NCBI RefSeq assembly: GCF_009497155.1
Contig: NZ_WINI01000008.1
Location: forward strand, 124,001 to 188,000
Direction: 5' to 3'
Source: Glaciimonas soli
Lineage (GTDB): Bacteria; Pseudomonadota; Gammaproteobacteria; Burkholderiales; Burkholderiaceae_D
DNA length: 64,000 nt
The notes under the pieces were generated by a model that did not search any database, was not told the origin of the DNA, and worked only from the letters and a program-made list of their open reading frames with translations. Below are positions 1 to 9,244 of the stretch, piece by piece. A program made the translations under genes and the position numbers. How positions within the stretch are numbered: the stretch's first letter is position 1; each line of letters begins with the position of its first letter.

Positions 1-13
1 TTTGATGTATTCA

Positions 14-41
14 ATATTGGGAGAAAAATGTGACTTTCAAG
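14..41 (-). promoter_or_regulatory. sigma-32 heat-shock promoter, probably for dnaK
   Basis: On the minus strand CTTGAAA (41-35) is followed after 13 bases by CCCAATAT (21-14), which fits the sigma-32 pattern CTTGAAA-N11-16-CCCCATNT with one mismatch in the -10. It lies downstream of grpE and reads out of the window to the left, where dnaK is expected from the usual grpE-dnaK-dnaJ order. The target gene is outside the window, so its identity is inferred. Confidence 0.65.
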
Positions 42-92
42 CGTTTTTTTCGTAAAAAACCATCATTTTTCTGTGTTTTTTGCTGTTTTTGC

Positions 93-647
93 TTATTTAC
101 CCTGTGCCACTGTAACCAAAGCAGGGCGCAATAAACGATCGGAAATCGTGTAGCCCTTTTGCAGTACGTTCACCACGGTATTGGCTTCCTGTTCCGCCGG
201 CACCATCGAAACGGCCTGGTGCTTCATCGGATCCAGTTTTTCGCCAACCGCAGGGGAAACTTCCAACAAACGATGCTTTTCAAACGCTGAAGCCAATTGC
301 TTCAATGTCATTTCTACGCCCTCTTTTAAAGAATCTACAGATGACGTTTCCTGCTTCAGCGCCATTTCCAAATTATCTTTGACTGGCACCAAAACTTCGG
401 CAAAGCTTTCAATCGCAAATTTGCTGGCGCGAGCGATATCTTCTTGCGCGCGACGACGGATATTTTCCGCATCCGCTTTGGCGCGTAAAAATGCATCTTG
501 CATTTCTGCTATTTTTGTCTGTGCTGCGGCCAATTCAATTTCCAGTGGCGATTCAGTCGTCACTTTCTCTTGTTCGGCGAGGATGTCCATTTCCGTTTGC
601 TCGATTTCATCGGCTAGCAGATCGCTGTGTTTTTTCGTGTGTGGCAT
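93..647 (-). CDS. grpE: GrpE, nucleotide exchange factor of DnaK
   Basis: GrpE releases ADP from DnaK and so drives the DnaK-DnaJ chaperone cycle in the cytoplasm. The 184-residue length is usual for the family. An acidic N-terminus leads into a long charged helix (about 35-75, containing [11 protein letters not shown]) that forms the coiled-coil dimer. The C-terminal beta domain carries the family signature VLQKGY...[11 protein letters not shown] at about 161-180. A sigma-32 promoter sits directly upstream, and a second one follows the gene, so dnaK to the left probably has its own heat-shock start as well. Confidence 0.97.
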   Translation of the reverse strand: MPHTKKHSDLLADEIEQTEMDILAEQEKVTTESPLEIELAAAQTKIAEMQDAFLRAKADAENIRRRAQEDIARASKFAIESFAEVLVPVKDNLEMALKQETSSVDSLKEGVEMTLKQLASAFEKHRLLEVSPAVGEKLDPMKHQAVSMVPAEQEANTVVNVLQKGYTISDRLLRPALVTVAQGK

Positions 648-702
648 GCAATATCTCCAAAAATCAATGACTTAACGATGTTTAAATAAGCTATGGAGGG
701 GA

Positions 703-731
703 AAGTGGGGCTATTCCCCTACATTTTCAAG
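703..731 (-). promoter_or_regulatory. sigma-32 heat-shock promoter of grpE
   Basis: Minus strand: CTTGAAA (731-725), 14-base spacer, CCCCACTT (710-703). This is a near-consensus sigma-32 promoter 56 bases upstream of the grpE start codon. No CIRCE-type inverted repeat is seen here, so RpoH rather than HrcA is the visible control. Confidence 0.8.
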
Positions 732-848
732 GGGTATGCAGTGCGATGTTAGTGCTACTCACAAAAAACACAAAAACACAGCCAATAGCAAGAAATCCCT
801 GTTGCCTTTGTTTTCGTGTATTCGTGGATATTACGCTAACTGTGAAAC

Positions 849-2594
849 TTAGGCTTTCTCGTGTTTCCACTTCGCAGCTTGCACTTTGGCGTACGCCGCC
901 AACCAACGCTGATGCATATCACAGCCCTCCAGATTCAAACCAGGTGACTTAATGCCGAAAAAGCGTTGTTCGCGGTTCAACAATGCGCGTGCCTCTTGCA
1001 CTGTAGCGACGCCATATAAATGTTCTAAAGCTGCACGATAAGGCGCATCGTCGCTCAATTTGATCATGCTCTCAATGCAACGATACACCAGCTGACGTGC
1101 CGGGCTGATTTGATTGAAATGGCGTATCCAGTCGCAGCCTTCCAAAATCGCATCGCGATCACCGATAGCCAGTGCCAACAGTGTCTTCAGCTCGCCCACG
1201 CGCAGTTCTTTCCAGAGTGTATCTACATCCGCTACCAATCCCACCAAAGCCGCAACCGGGCGCTGATCCGATAAACCGAGCTCAATTATTTCGCCCAATA
1301 AATCACTGCACTCTTCTTCATCCAGGTCGGATAAATACAAAATCGGTTCGCGAATGCCGTTACCGACGCTGACATTATCCCATTCCAAATCTTCGATCGG
1401 ATAAATCTCTGACATGCCCGGCACCAAGATGCGGCAGGCATACACGCCCAGATGATCGAAATCGGCGATATAAATATCATGGCCTTCTTTGTGGATCGCC
1501 GCTATCGACCAGGCATAATCCTCTGCCGTTGTCGTACCAAAATTCCAATCGTGGAAAGGGAAATCTGCGGTTTTACCATCGCGCAGGAAATTCCAGCTGA
1601 TGATACCGCTGGAATCGACGAAGTGAATTTCCAGATTTTGTGGATGAGCGATTTCATCCAGATCAAAACCCGGCTCAGGGAAGCCAGCCAGATCATTCAG
1701 TGCGCGGCCTTGCAGTAATTCTGTCAATGCGCGTTCTAACGCCACTTCAAAACGTGGATGAGCGCCAAAACTGGCGAAGCAACCTTGATCTTGCGGATGC
1801 AGCAAGGTGACGTTCATTACTGGATATTTGCCGCCCAGCGAAGCGTCTTTGACCAAAATGCCGAAACCGGCATCACGTAAGGCTTTGATACCTGCTGCGA
1901 TTTTCGGGTAACGGGCGATGACTTCTTCCGGCACATCCGGCAAGCACAAGCCGTCTTTGATAATTTTAAATTTGACGTCACGCTCAAAAATTTCCGACAA
2001 TGCCTGGGTACGTGCTTCAGCTTGCGTATTACCAGCCGACATACCGTTACTGGCGTAAAGATTACCAATAATATTAACTGGGAACCACACCGTTTCACCG
2101 TCACGCTGACGGACATAGGGAATCGCGCAAATACCGCGTTCTTCATTGCCAGAATTATAATCAACCAAGGTACTGGCATCGACCGTACCTTCTGGATTGT
2201 AAAATTTTTGTAATGCCGGCGTCAGCAAGCCTTCTGGCCAGGTTTCAAATTCTTCATTAAGTTTGAACCATTTTTCGCGTGGGTAATGGACAAACTCACC
2301 ATTCGCCACTTTTTCTCCCAGATAAAAATGTGTCCAGAAATAATTGCAGGACAAGCGCTCAAAAAACTCACCCAGGGCACTGGCACGCGACGCTTGTTCC
2401 GATGCACCTTTACCGTTAGTAAACAGTAATGGACAATCGCGGTCACGAACGTGCACCGACCAGCAACCATCAACCGGATTAAGCCAGGATTTCTCTTCAA
2501 TATGAAATCCCAGCGCTTCCAATTTTGCTTGCATAGAATTGATAGACGACTCCAGCGAGGCGTCTTTGCCCGGAATGAAATGTTCTGTTGTCAT
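849..2594 (-). CDS. ycaO: YcaO-domain protein (ribosomal S12 methylthiotransferase accessory-factor type)
   Basis: This is a YcaO-family protein of E. coli YcaO type. YcaO proteins use ATP to activate backbone amides. The E. coli protein is linked genetically to RimO-dependent methylthiolation of ribosomal protein S12, but its own substrate is unsettled. The N-terminal half has the ATP-binding helix GKGASEQASRASALGEFFER, and the length (581 residues) matches E. coli YcaO (about 586) rather than the shorter azole-forming cyclodehydratases. I use the ATG at 2594 (MTTEHF) because the longer reading lacks a ribosome site and adds 18 unconserved-looking residues. No precursor peptide or dehydrogenase gene of a peptide-natural-product cluster lies nearby. 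Confidence 0.85.
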   Translation of the reverse strand: MTTEHFIPGKDASLESSINSMQAKLEALGFHIEEKSWLNPVDGCWSVHVRDRDCPLLFTNGKGASEQASRASALGEFFERLSCNYFWTHFYLGEKVANGEFVHYPREKWFKLNEEFETWPEGLLTPALQKFYNPEGTVDASTLVDYNSGNEERGICAIPYVRQRDGETVWFPVNIIGNLYASNGMSAGNTQAEARTQALSEIFERDVKFKIIKDGLCLPDVPEEVIARYPKIAAGIKALRDAGFGILVKDASLGGKYPVMNVTLLHPQDQGCFASFGAHPRFEVALERALTELLQGRALNDLAGFPEPGFDLDEIAHPQNLEIHFVDSSGIISWNFLRDGKTADFPFHDWNFGTTTAEDYAWSIAAIHKEGHDIYIADFDHLGVYACRILVPGMSEIYPIEDLEWDNVSVGNGIREPILYLSDLDEEECSDLLGEIIELGLSDQRPVAALVGLVADVDTLWKELRVGELKTLLALAIGDRDAILEGCDWIRHFNQISPARQLVYRCIESMIKLSDDAPYRAALEHLYGVATVQEARALLNREQRFFGIKSPGLNLEGCDMHQRWLAAYAKVQAAKWKHEKA

Positions 2595-2721
2595 GGCGAG
2601 CCCTAGGAAAGTGGAAGGAATGGGTAATACGCGGGGCACAATTTGCATGCAAAAACATTAACAGTCAATGCGCTGTTTTCACGAATGACGTGATGATACC
2701 TTGTCGCTGCTTGCTACCTGT

Positions 2722-2765
2722 GAAAAATAAAGGCACAGGATTTATTCTGTGCCTTTGTTTTTGCG
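2722..2765. terminator. bidirectional terminator between ycaO and hemH
   Basis: A 10-bp perfect stem (AAAGGCACAG at 2729-2738 with CTGTGCCTTT at 2747-2756) has A-rich sequence on the left and T-rich sequence on the right, so it can end transcripts on either strand. It most likely terminates the minus-strand hemH transcript. Confidence 0.7.
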
Positions 2766-2800
2766 AATAAGTCATACGAAATCATCGATTTAAACAATCC

Positions 2801-2870
2801 CGCCGTCATCCTCGCGAACGCGGGGATCCATGTTACGTAACTTGGACCCCCGCGTCCGCGGGAATGACGA
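2801..2870. repeat. palindromic REP-like repeat (GTCATTCCCGCG family), copy 1
   Basis: About 70 bases: CGTCATCCTCGCGAACGCGG on the left and an inverted counterpart ending CCGCGGGAATGACG on the right, separated by GATCCATGTTACGTAACTTGG. Similar elements occur at 36531-36606 and 63931-64000. It lies in the gap between hemH and ycaO, next to the terminator. Confidence 0.8.
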
Positions 2871-2922
2871 GCGTATTTGAATAATATGTTGCTCGTCATT
2901 TGCCAATGGCACAAAAGCGACT

Positions 2923-4023
2923 TTACGCTCCCAATCGCGTCGCTTCCGCACGCTGGAAATCGTTAAGCCGTTTCTGCGCGTCGACTTCTGAGCCAGATAA
3001 ACGTGTAGGCCAGCCGCTTAATTGCTCTTCTGCGATCGTCGCCAAAGCATGTATCCATGCCGGTGCTTCGTTCAGACAAGGGATCAGGTAAAACTCTTTA
3101 CCACCGCCATGGATAAAATCATTTTTGACTTCGATACCTATCTCTTCCAAGGTTTCCAGACAATCACTGGTAAACCCCGGACAAATCACGTCTACTCGCT
3201 TTAATCCTTGCCTGGCTAGCAGTTGTATGGTCGGTGCAGTGTATGGCTGCAACCATTCGGCTTTGCCGAAGCGTGATTGAAATGTCACCACATATTGATC
3301 TTGAGACAAACCCAGCTGCTGCGCCAACAAACGCGCAGTCTTATGGCACTCGCAATGATAAGGATCGCCGAGCAGCAAAGTACGCTTGGGTACGCCATGA
3401 AAACTCATGACCAGTTTTTCCGACCGGCCATGCGTCGTCCAATGCGTCTGTACCGAGGCTGCCAATGCCGAAATATAGCCTTCATGATCATGATAATGCT
3501 TGATCAGCCGTAGCTCCGGCACATTACGCACCTGCTGGTAATGACTGAAAACTGCATCAAAAATGGAAGCGGTTGTCGTTGCTGAGTATTGTGGATAAGC
3601 TGGCAAAATCAAGATGCGATCACAACCATCTTTCTTCAATTTATCCAAAATGGTTGGCAACGATGGCGAGCCATAACGCATGGCGTACACCACCTCAAGC
3701 TGATGTCCGCGCTCGCCCAAGTAACCACGCAACAACATCGCTTGTTTCTCGGTATGTACTTTCAGTGGAGATCCGTCTTTGCTCCAGATAGAGGCATATT
3801 TGTGCGCTGATTTACCAGAACGGAAAGGCAAAATAATGCCATTCAAGATACACCACCAAATTGCGCGAGGAATTTCCACTACGCGTGGATCAGACAAAAA
3901 TTCTTTCAGATACTGCCGCACTGCGCTGCTGGTAGGCGCATCCGGCGTGCCCAAATTGACAAGTACCACAGCAATTTTTGCTGTGGTACCGTGAGAGAAA
4001 GGTGGTTCTTTTTTAAAACGCAT
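2923..4023 (-). CDS. hemH: Ferrochelatase
   Basis: Inserts Fe2+ into protoporphyrin IX, the last step of protohaem synthesis, at the inner membrane face. The 366-residue protein starts its fold with VVLVNLGTPDAP, carries the active-site histidine in SFHGVPKR (His209), and has the C-terminal PGFTSDCLETLEEI segment with the conserved acidic residues. A recN gene lies upstream with its own terminator between them, so hemH is likely transcribed separately. fur and an iron-uptake cluster are found elsewhere in the window, but I see no clear Fur site here. Confidence 0.97.
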   Translation of the reverse strand: MRFKKEPPFSHGTTAKIAVVLVNLGTPDAPTSSAVRQYLKEFLSDPRVVEIPRAIWWCILNGIILPFRSGKSAHKYASIWSKDGSPLKVHTEKQAMLLRGYLGERGHQLEVVYAMRYGSPSLPTILDKLKKDGCDRILILPAYPQYSATTTASIFDAVFSHYQQVRNVPELRLIKHYHDHEGYISALAASVQTHWTTHGRSEKLVMSFHGVPKRTLLLGDPYHCECHKTARLLAQQLGLSQDQYVVTFQSRFGKAEWLQPYTAPTIQLLARQGLKRVDVICPGFTSDCLETLEEIGIEVKNDFIHGGGKEFYLIPCLNEAPAWIHALATIAEEQLSGWPTRLSGSEVDAQKRLNDFQRAEATRLGA

Positions 4024-4040
4024 GCAACATCCTGAAATAT

Positions 4041-4076
4041 AAAAAAGAAACCCTTCTCACACCCGCGAGAGAAGGG
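4041..4076 (-). terminator. rho-independent terminator of recN
   Basis: On the minus strand CCCTTCTC and GAGAAGGG form an 8-bp stem (4051-4076), followed by TTTCTTTTTT. It lies between the recN stop and the hemH start. Confidence 0.75.
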
Positions 4077-4083
4077 ATAATTC

Positions 4084-5763
4084 CTACGAAGCCAATAATT
4101 CTCGCGCATGTTTGCGCGTGGTTGCGGTGATTTCCAAACCGCCTAACATCCGGGCGATTTCCTCAACCCGATTTTTGCTATCCAAGCCATCAATCGCCGA
4201 TATCGTTTTATTGGCAAGGCTTTGTTTGCTAACCTGAAAATGCTGATTTGCCTGACTCGCCACTTGCGGCAAATGCGTTACGCATAATACTTGACGCGCT
4301 TGCCCCAGACGCTTCAGCAAACGGCCAACCACTTCGGCAACGCCGCCGCCAATACCGCTATCGACTTCATCAAAAATCAAGGTCGGCGTCGCCGTTGCGC
4401 TGGAGGTAATCACCGAAATGGCCAAAGCAATCCGTGCCAACTCACCGCCGGAAGCCACTTTCGCCAATGGTCGCGGCACCACGCCAGCATGACCAGCAAC
4501 CAAAAACTCAACCTGTTCGACACCATACGCCGCTGGTTCACACGGATTCAAGGCAATCGCAAAGCTACCACCGCTCATGCTTAAATCCTGCATCGCAGCG
4601 GTTACTGCGGTACTCAATTCTTGCGCTGCTTTGCTGCGTGCTTTGGAGAGCTTCTGTGCCAACTGTAAATAGTGCGCTTTGAGCTTTTCTTCTTGCGCAC
4701 GTAAGGCATCGAGATCGCTGGCGTCGGCCAATTGGCGCAATTGTGCGGCCAGCGTAGTAAATTCATCGGGAAGTGCGTCCGGCTCAACTCTGAATTTACG
4801 CGCAGTCGAATGGATTGCTTCCAATCGGCTTTCTACTTCGCTCAAACGTGCGGGATCCAATTCAACCCGACTCAAGTAATCGTTAAGCGCATATACCGCT
4901 TCTTGCAATTGAATGCGTGCTGGTTCCAGTGCTTCCAGTACCGGCTTGAGATTATGATCAAGATCCACCAATTTGCCGATTTTAATATTCATTGCCGACA
5001 ATTGAGAAAGCATAGGATGATCCGCTTCCGAGATCGTATTCAAGGCTTCTTGCGCACCTTCGATCAAGCTGGCCGCGTGCGACAAACGGCTGTGCTCGTT
5101 GCTGATGTCGTCCCACTCGCCCGGTTTGACGGCGAGCTTTTCAAGTTCATTGACTTGCCATTCCAGTCGTTCACGCTCTAACAATACGTTCTTGGCATTG
5201 ATCTCAAATTCTTGCCGTTGTTTGGCCAGCCCTCGCCAGTTTTTATAAGCGGCAGAAACCGCCAGCAGATCGGTTTGCAAACCCGCCTGGCCATCTAGCA
5301 ACTGACGTTGCGCATCCGCTTTCAGCAACGATTGATGCGCATGCTGACCGTGAATATCCACCAGCATTTCACCCAATTCGCGCAGTTGTGCGGCGGTTGC
5401 CGCGATGCCGTTGATATAGGCTTTGGAGCGTCCGGCATTGTCGATCACGCGTCGCAATAACACGCCACCTTCTTCGCTTTCGAATTCATTGGTGGACAGC
5501 CAGCTTCGTACTTCCTCGCTGGAATCTTGAGGACTACCTTCGGCGTAACGTGAAACAGAAAATTCAGCGGTAATGTCGGCCTTGGCGGCGCCTTCGCGTA
5601 CCACGCTGGCATCGCCGCGACCGCCTAACGTCAGCGCTAAAGCATCGATCAAAATAGATTTTCCAGCGCCAGTTTCACCGGTAAAGACGGTAAAGCCGGC
5701 GGCAAGATCAAGCTCTATGGCATCAACAATTACAAAGTCGCGAATGGAAAGTGTGCGCAGCAT
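4084..5763 (-). CDS. recN: DNA repair protein RecN
   Basis: RecN is an SMC-like ATPase that acts in recombinational repair of double-strand breaks. The 559-residue sequence has the family start MLRTLSIRDFVIVD, Walker A GETGAGKS (29-36), a long helical coiled-coil middle region (about 170-370), and the C-terminal ABC part with TLIFDEVDSGIGG (Walker B and D-loop). It follows nadK with a gap of about 33 bases, suggesting one nadK-recN transcript. I see no clear LexA box in that short gap. Confidence 0.96.
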   Translation of the reverse strand: MLRTLSIRDFVIVDAIELDLAAGFTVFTGETGAGKSILIDALALTLGGRGDASVVREGAAKADITAEFSVSRYAEGSPQDSSEEVRSWLSTNEFESEEGGVLLRRVIDNAGRSKAYINGIAATAAQLRELGEMLVDIHGQHAHQSLLKADAQRQLLDGQAGLQTDLLAVSAAYKNWRGLAKQRQEFEINAKNVLLERERLEWQVNELEKLAVKPGEWDDISNEHSRLSHAASLIEGAQEALNTISEADHPMLSQLSAMNIKIGKLVDLDHNLKPVLEALEPARIQLQEAVYALNDYLSRVELDPARLSEVESRLEAIHSTARKFRVEPDALPDEFTTLAAQLRQLADASDLDALRAQEEKLKAHYLQLAQKLSKARSKAAQELSTAVTAAMQDLSMSGGSFAIALNPCEPAAYGVEQVEFLVAGHAGVVPRPLAKVASGGELARIALAISVITSSATATPTLIFDEVDSGIGGGVAEVVGRLLKRLGQARQVLCVTHLPQVASQANQHFQVSKQSLANKTISAIDGLDSKNRVEEIARMLGGLEITATTRKHARELLAS

Positions 5764-5796
5764 GGGTCAGTCAGGATTAGGAGAAAGAAAACAGAA

Positions 5797-6699
5797 TTAT
5801 CGCAGTTGTCCATCTACTGATGGATATTCATTCCAGTGCAATTTTTCGCGCAAAGTGGCGTAATAACTCCAGCCGGCAGGATGTAAAAAGGTAATGGTGT
5901 GCTCAGAACGTTTAATCACAATCCGGTCACCGCGTTGCAAGTTGGCGAAAGATTGCATATCGAAATTGACACTAATATCGCGACCATTCGTCATGTTAAT
6001 GATTTCTATCTCAATCTCGCTACTATCCGGTATAACAATCGGCCGATTCGACAAAGCATGCGGCGCAATCGGTACCAGAACAATACCGCCTAATGAAGGG
6101 TGTAATAACGGGCCGCCGGCCGATAAAGCATACGCCGTAGAGCCGGTCGGTGTGGCGACGATCAAACCGTCAGAACGCTGGTTATACATAAAACGACCAT
6201 CAACCTCGACGCTCAGCTCCGCCATGCCCGAGGCCGCACCACGCGATACCACGATATCATTAAATGCAAGGCCGCTAAAAATAAGCTCGTCACCACGTTT
6301 GACGTCACCTTGCAACAAAGTGCGATGCTCCGTTTCGAATTGTCCATCCAACATTTCACCCAAGACCGGCAACATGCGGTCGCGCGAAATATCGGTAATA
6401 AAACCAAGGCGGCCTTGATTAATCCCGATCAGCGGTACGTCATAAGGCGCTAGTTGACGCGCGATGCCGAGCATGGTGCCGTCGCCTCCGACCACGATGG
6501 CTGCATCGGCTTGCTGACCGATTTGCTCCGGCGTCATGGCAGCAAGACCGATTAAAGCTGCATCAGCCAAGTTGCGCGCTGTCTCTGATTCAAGTACGAC
6601 ATTATGTCCGCGCGCCTGCAAAAAATCTGCGACCTCGGTTAACAGCTCCGCAATACCGGCGGCATAATATTTACCGACGATGGCAATGGTTTTGGGCAT
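5797..6699 (-). CDS. nadK: NAD kinase
   Basis: Phosphorylates NAD to NADP using ATP (or polyphosphate in some relatives). The diagnostic GGDGT motif is present within [13 protein letters not shown], followed by [19 protein letters not shown] and the [14 protein letters not shown] segment. I take the ATG at 6699 ([11 protein letters not shown]), which matches family N-termini. The frame stays open for 11 more codons upstream to 6732. Together with recN downstream and divergent hrcA this is a standard betaproteobacterial neighbourhood. Confidence 0.95.
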   Translation of the reverse strand: MPKTIAIVGKYYAAGIAELLTEVADFLQARGHNVVLESETARNLADAALIGLAAMTPEQIGQQADAAIVVGGDGTMLGIARQLAPYDVPLIGINQGRLGFITDISRDRMLPVLGEMLDGQFETEHRTLLQGDVKRGDELIFSGLAFNDIVVSRGAASGMAELSVEVDGRFMYNQRSDGLIVATPTGSTAYALSAGGPLLHPSLGGIVLVPIAPHALSNRPIVIPDSSEIEIEIINMTNGRDISVNFDMQSFANLQRGDRIVIKRSEHTITFLHPAGWSYYATLREKLHWNEYPSVDGQLR

Positions 6700-6795
6700 A
6701 TTCTGCTGGTGAGTTTGGGTTATCGGGCGCATAGTGGCGATTAGACCATAATTTAGTCGCAGCTTAAAGCTCCACTTTTTTCTTAGAATTTACGC

Positions 6796-6947
6796 AGAGC
6801 GGCGGCGGGTGGCGCATTTTGTGCTCATAGCGGCGAAGTTCTGAAAGAAAGTCGTTAATTTCCACTATGGTCATTCATGCGTAACCCGATTACCACTATC
6901 CACGTCAAAAGACCGTGGGCACAAAATACGCTACCCGCCGCCGCTCT
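6796..6947. repeat. 152-bp element with 29-bp terminal inverted repeats
   Basis: The left end (6796-6824, starting AGAGCGGCGGCGGGT) and the right end (6919-6947) are inverted copies matching at 27 of 29 positions. The interior (about 94 bases) has no open frame of note. It fills most of the gap between divergent nadK and hrcA. I see no clear target-site duplication and no second copy in the window. It could be a MITE-like remnant or a long cruciform/transcript hairpin. Confidence 0.75.
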
Positions 6948-7009
6948 GGGAAAATCATACTTCTACAAGACGCTGGCACGCTGGCCTTGCACTCGCTAAA
7001 ATACACACT

Positions 7010-8062
7010 ATGCAACTTGATAATCGCGCTCAAACTCTCCTTAAGGCCTTGGTCGAACGGTATATCGCTGACGGCCAGCCGGTTGGTTCGCGGGCGTTAT
7101 CCAAAGTATCAGGATTAGAACTATCGCCTGCAACCATACGCAACATCATGGCCGATCTGGAGGAAATGGGCTTTGTCGCCAGCCCGCACACCTCCGCCGG
7201 ACGCGTACCGACACCGCGTGGCTATCGCATGTTTGTTGACACTTTATTGACTGTTAATGCGATCGACGAAAGCGTTCTCGAATCCAGAATGCAGTCGCAT
7301 TTGCCGGCACATGCATCATCGGGAAATAACTCACAAACCAATTCGCAACAAAAAATTATCACTAACGCTGCACAGGTATTGTCATCATTGTCACAGTTTG
7401 CCGGCGTCGTATTGACACCGCGACGCGAAGCTATCTTTCAGCAAATTGAATTTTTGCGCCTATCGGAAAAACGCATTTTGCTGGTCATTGTCAGCCCTAA
7501 TGGTGATGTACAAAATCGTTTATTACTCACCGACGTGGACTACACGCCATCGCAATTGATCCAGGCGGCCAACTACATCAACCAACACTACGGTGGACAA
7601 AGCATAGACGCGGTGCGTATCCGCTTACAAAGCGAAATGCGCCAGCTACGCGACGATATGACGCGCTTGATGCAAGCAGCGGTCGAAGCCGGTAGCGACG
7701 CCATGACAAACAATACTGATGAGGTAGTGATTTCAGGCGAACGCAATTTATTGAGCGTGACGGATTTATCGTCAAATATGGCCTCATTGCGCAAACTGTT
7801 CGATATGTTTGAGCAAAAAACCAGTTTAATGCAATTATTGGATATTTCCGGTAAAGCCTCAGGCGTACAAATTTTTATCGGCGGCGAATCGCAATTGATG
7901 CCGATGGAAGAAATGAGTGTAGTTACCGCTCCTTACGAAGTGAACGGCAAGATCGTTGGCACTCTGGGAGTAATCGGACCAACGCGCATGGCTTACGAGC
8001 GAGTGATTCCGATTGTAGATATTACGGCAAAGCTACTTTCTAATGCATTGAGCCAAAGCTAA
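7010..8062 (+). CDS. hrcA: Heat-inducible transcription repressor HrcA
   Basis: HrcA represses heat-shock operons by binding CIRCE operators, helped by GroEL. The protein has 350 residues. Its N-terminal winged helix-turn-helix includes [18 protein letters not shown] and SAGRVPT, and the GAF-like C-terminal part ends in the usual [18 protein letters not shown]. The gene starts 62 bases after a long inverted-repeat element. No CIRCE site is visible in this window, so its targets here are not shown. grpE in the same window carries a sigma-32 promoter instead. Confidence 0.96.
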   Translation: MQLDNRAQTLLKALVERYIADGQPVGSRALSKVSGLELSPATIRNIMADLEEMGFVASPHTSAGRVPTPRGYRMFVDTLLTVNAIDESVLESRMQSHLPAHASSGNNSQTNSQQKIITNAAQVLSSLSQFAGVVLTPRREAIFQQIEFLRLSEKRILLVIVSPNGDVQNRLLLTDVDYTPSQLIQAANYINQHYGGQSIDAVRIRLQSEMRQLRDDMTRLMQAAVEAGSDAMTNNTDEVVISGERNLLSVTDLSSNMASLRKLFDMFEQKTSLMQLLDISGKASGVQIFIGGESQLMPMEEMSVVTAPYEVNGKIVGTLGVIGPTRMAYERVIPIVDITAKLLSNALSQS

Positions 8063-8124
8063 AGATAACGCCAGGCGGAAAGGCCTTGCGCTTTTCCGGC
8101 CCGACGAACCATATAGCCTCGGTT

Positions 8125-8544
8125 TTATTTCTTAATGCAATTTTTGCAATGTCCATACAACGCTAACGCATGATCAGCAATTTCAAAACCGTGCTCTTTA
8201 GCAACGACTTTCTGGCGCTTCTCAATCTCGTCGTCAAAAAACTCTTCGACTGAACCGCAAGACAGGCACACCAAATGATCATGGTGGGAGCCTTCGTTGA
8301 GTTCAAAAACGGCTTTGCCAGTTTCAAAGTGATTGCGCTGCAACAAACCGGCTTGCTCGAACTGCGTCAACACGCGATAAACTGTTGCCAAACCCACATC
8401 GAGATTGTCATTAAGCAGAATCTTATAGACGTCTTCAGCACTGAGATGCCGCACTTCGCTATTCTGGAAGATTTCCAGGATTTTCAGACGTGGCAGGGTA
8501 GCTTTCAGACCGCTAGCTTTTAATTCAGAAGGATTGTTAGGCAT
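8125..8544 (-). CDS. fur: Ferric uptake regulator Fur
   Basis: Fur is the Fe2+-dependent dimeric repressor of iron uptake genes. The 139-residue length is typical. The N-terminal winged helix (residues 1-80, with [10 protein letters not shown] and [19 protein letters not shown]) is followed by the metal-binding [11 protein letters not shown] segment and a C-terminal HCKNC pair. Divergently oriented to bamE across a 74-bp gap, an arrangement common in proteobacteria. It is the likely regulator of the hemP-bfd-tonB cluster at about 21.5 kb. Confidence 0.97.
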   Translation of the reverse strand: MPNNPSELKASGLKATLPRLKILEIFQNSEVRHLSAEDVYKILLNDNLDVGLATVYRVLTQFEQAGLLQRNHFETGKAVFELNEGSHHDHLVCLSCGSVEEFFDDEIEKRQKVVAKEHGFEIADHALALYGHCKNCIKK

Positions 8545-8618
8545 GTTTTGATCATAAATGAAGGAACTGCTTTATCATATAGCGTTTTAGCACAATAACT
8601 CAATCAATTGAGATCCAT

Positions 8619-9146
8619 ATGCGCATCTTGTTTTCGTCTCCTGTTCGATCTTCTGCCCTGACATTGGCTGCAATCTGTGTCGCTTTACTTGCTGGTTGTG
8701 CCTCAAAACCACCAGTGAACCCAGCATCTGGTGAAACTGCCGCAGCCGATAGCGCGACCGGCTCAGGTGTACAAACTGTCAAAAGTCATCGCTTTTTGGG
8801 GATCTTCTCTCCTTATCGCATCAATATCCAGCAAGGTAATTTCATTTCTAAAGAAATGATTTCACAAATTACAGAAGGAATGACAACTGATCAAGTGACC
8901 TTTGCGCTCGGTACGCCATTACTGACTGATATGTTCCACGCGAATCGCTGGGATTATGTATTCCGTATGCAAAAAGGCAATGGTGAAGTCACTTCAAGTC
9001 GCGTCACGATCTTTTTCCAAGACGGTAAAGTTGCAAAAATTGAAGGTGGCGAGAATCTGCCAACTGAGAGCGAATATCTGGCACGTATTTCTGGCGATTT
9101 GAAAGGTGCTCAGCGAGAAGACGAACCAGAAAAGAAAAAGAGGTAA
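8619..9146 (+). CDS. bamE: Outer-membrane assembly lipoprotein BamE (SmpA/OmlA)
   Basis: BamE is a small lipoprotein of the BAM complex that inserts beta-barrel proteins in the outer membrane. The lipobox LLAGC places the acylated cysteine near residue 27. The SmpA/OmlA domain (about 65-150) has the typical NFISKEMISQITEGMTTDQV and WDYVFRM segments. The protein is 175 residues long, with a Pro/Ala-rich linker after the lipobox and a charged tail ending KKKR. dapB follows after about 100 bases. Confidence 0.95.
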   Translation: MRILFSSPVRSSALTLAAICVALLAGCASKPPVNPASGETAAADSATGSGVQTVKSHRFLGIFSPYRINIQQGNFISKEMISQITEGMTTDQVTFALGTPLLTDMFHANRWDYVFRMQKGNGEVTSSRVTIFFQDGKVAKIEGGENLPTESEYLARISGDLKGAQREDEPEKKKR

Positions 9147-9244
9147 CGCGTCAGATGACGCAGTCTCGTTAAACGTTAAGGCTTCGAATTAATTTAGTTA
9201 TCGAAGCGTCAAGCACGCTCATTTAGTCACATCAAGAAGTCATT

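Noticed and set aside
181-675. Plus-strand open frame opposite grpE
   Set aside because: Shadow of grpE, without a recognisable domain; grpE is certain on the minus strand.
4291-4682. Plus-strand open frames opposite recN
   Set aside because: Antisense shadows of a certain gene; no domain or ribosome site supports them.
6961-7009. Possible sigma-54 promoter (TGGCAC...TTGC) upstream of hrcA
   Set aside because: The distance between the GG and GC elements is 12 rather than 10 bases, which sigma-54 does not tolerate.
6948-7009. CIRCE operator before hrcA
   Set aside because: Only a single GCACTC half-like stretch is present; there is no GAGTGC partner at nine bases.
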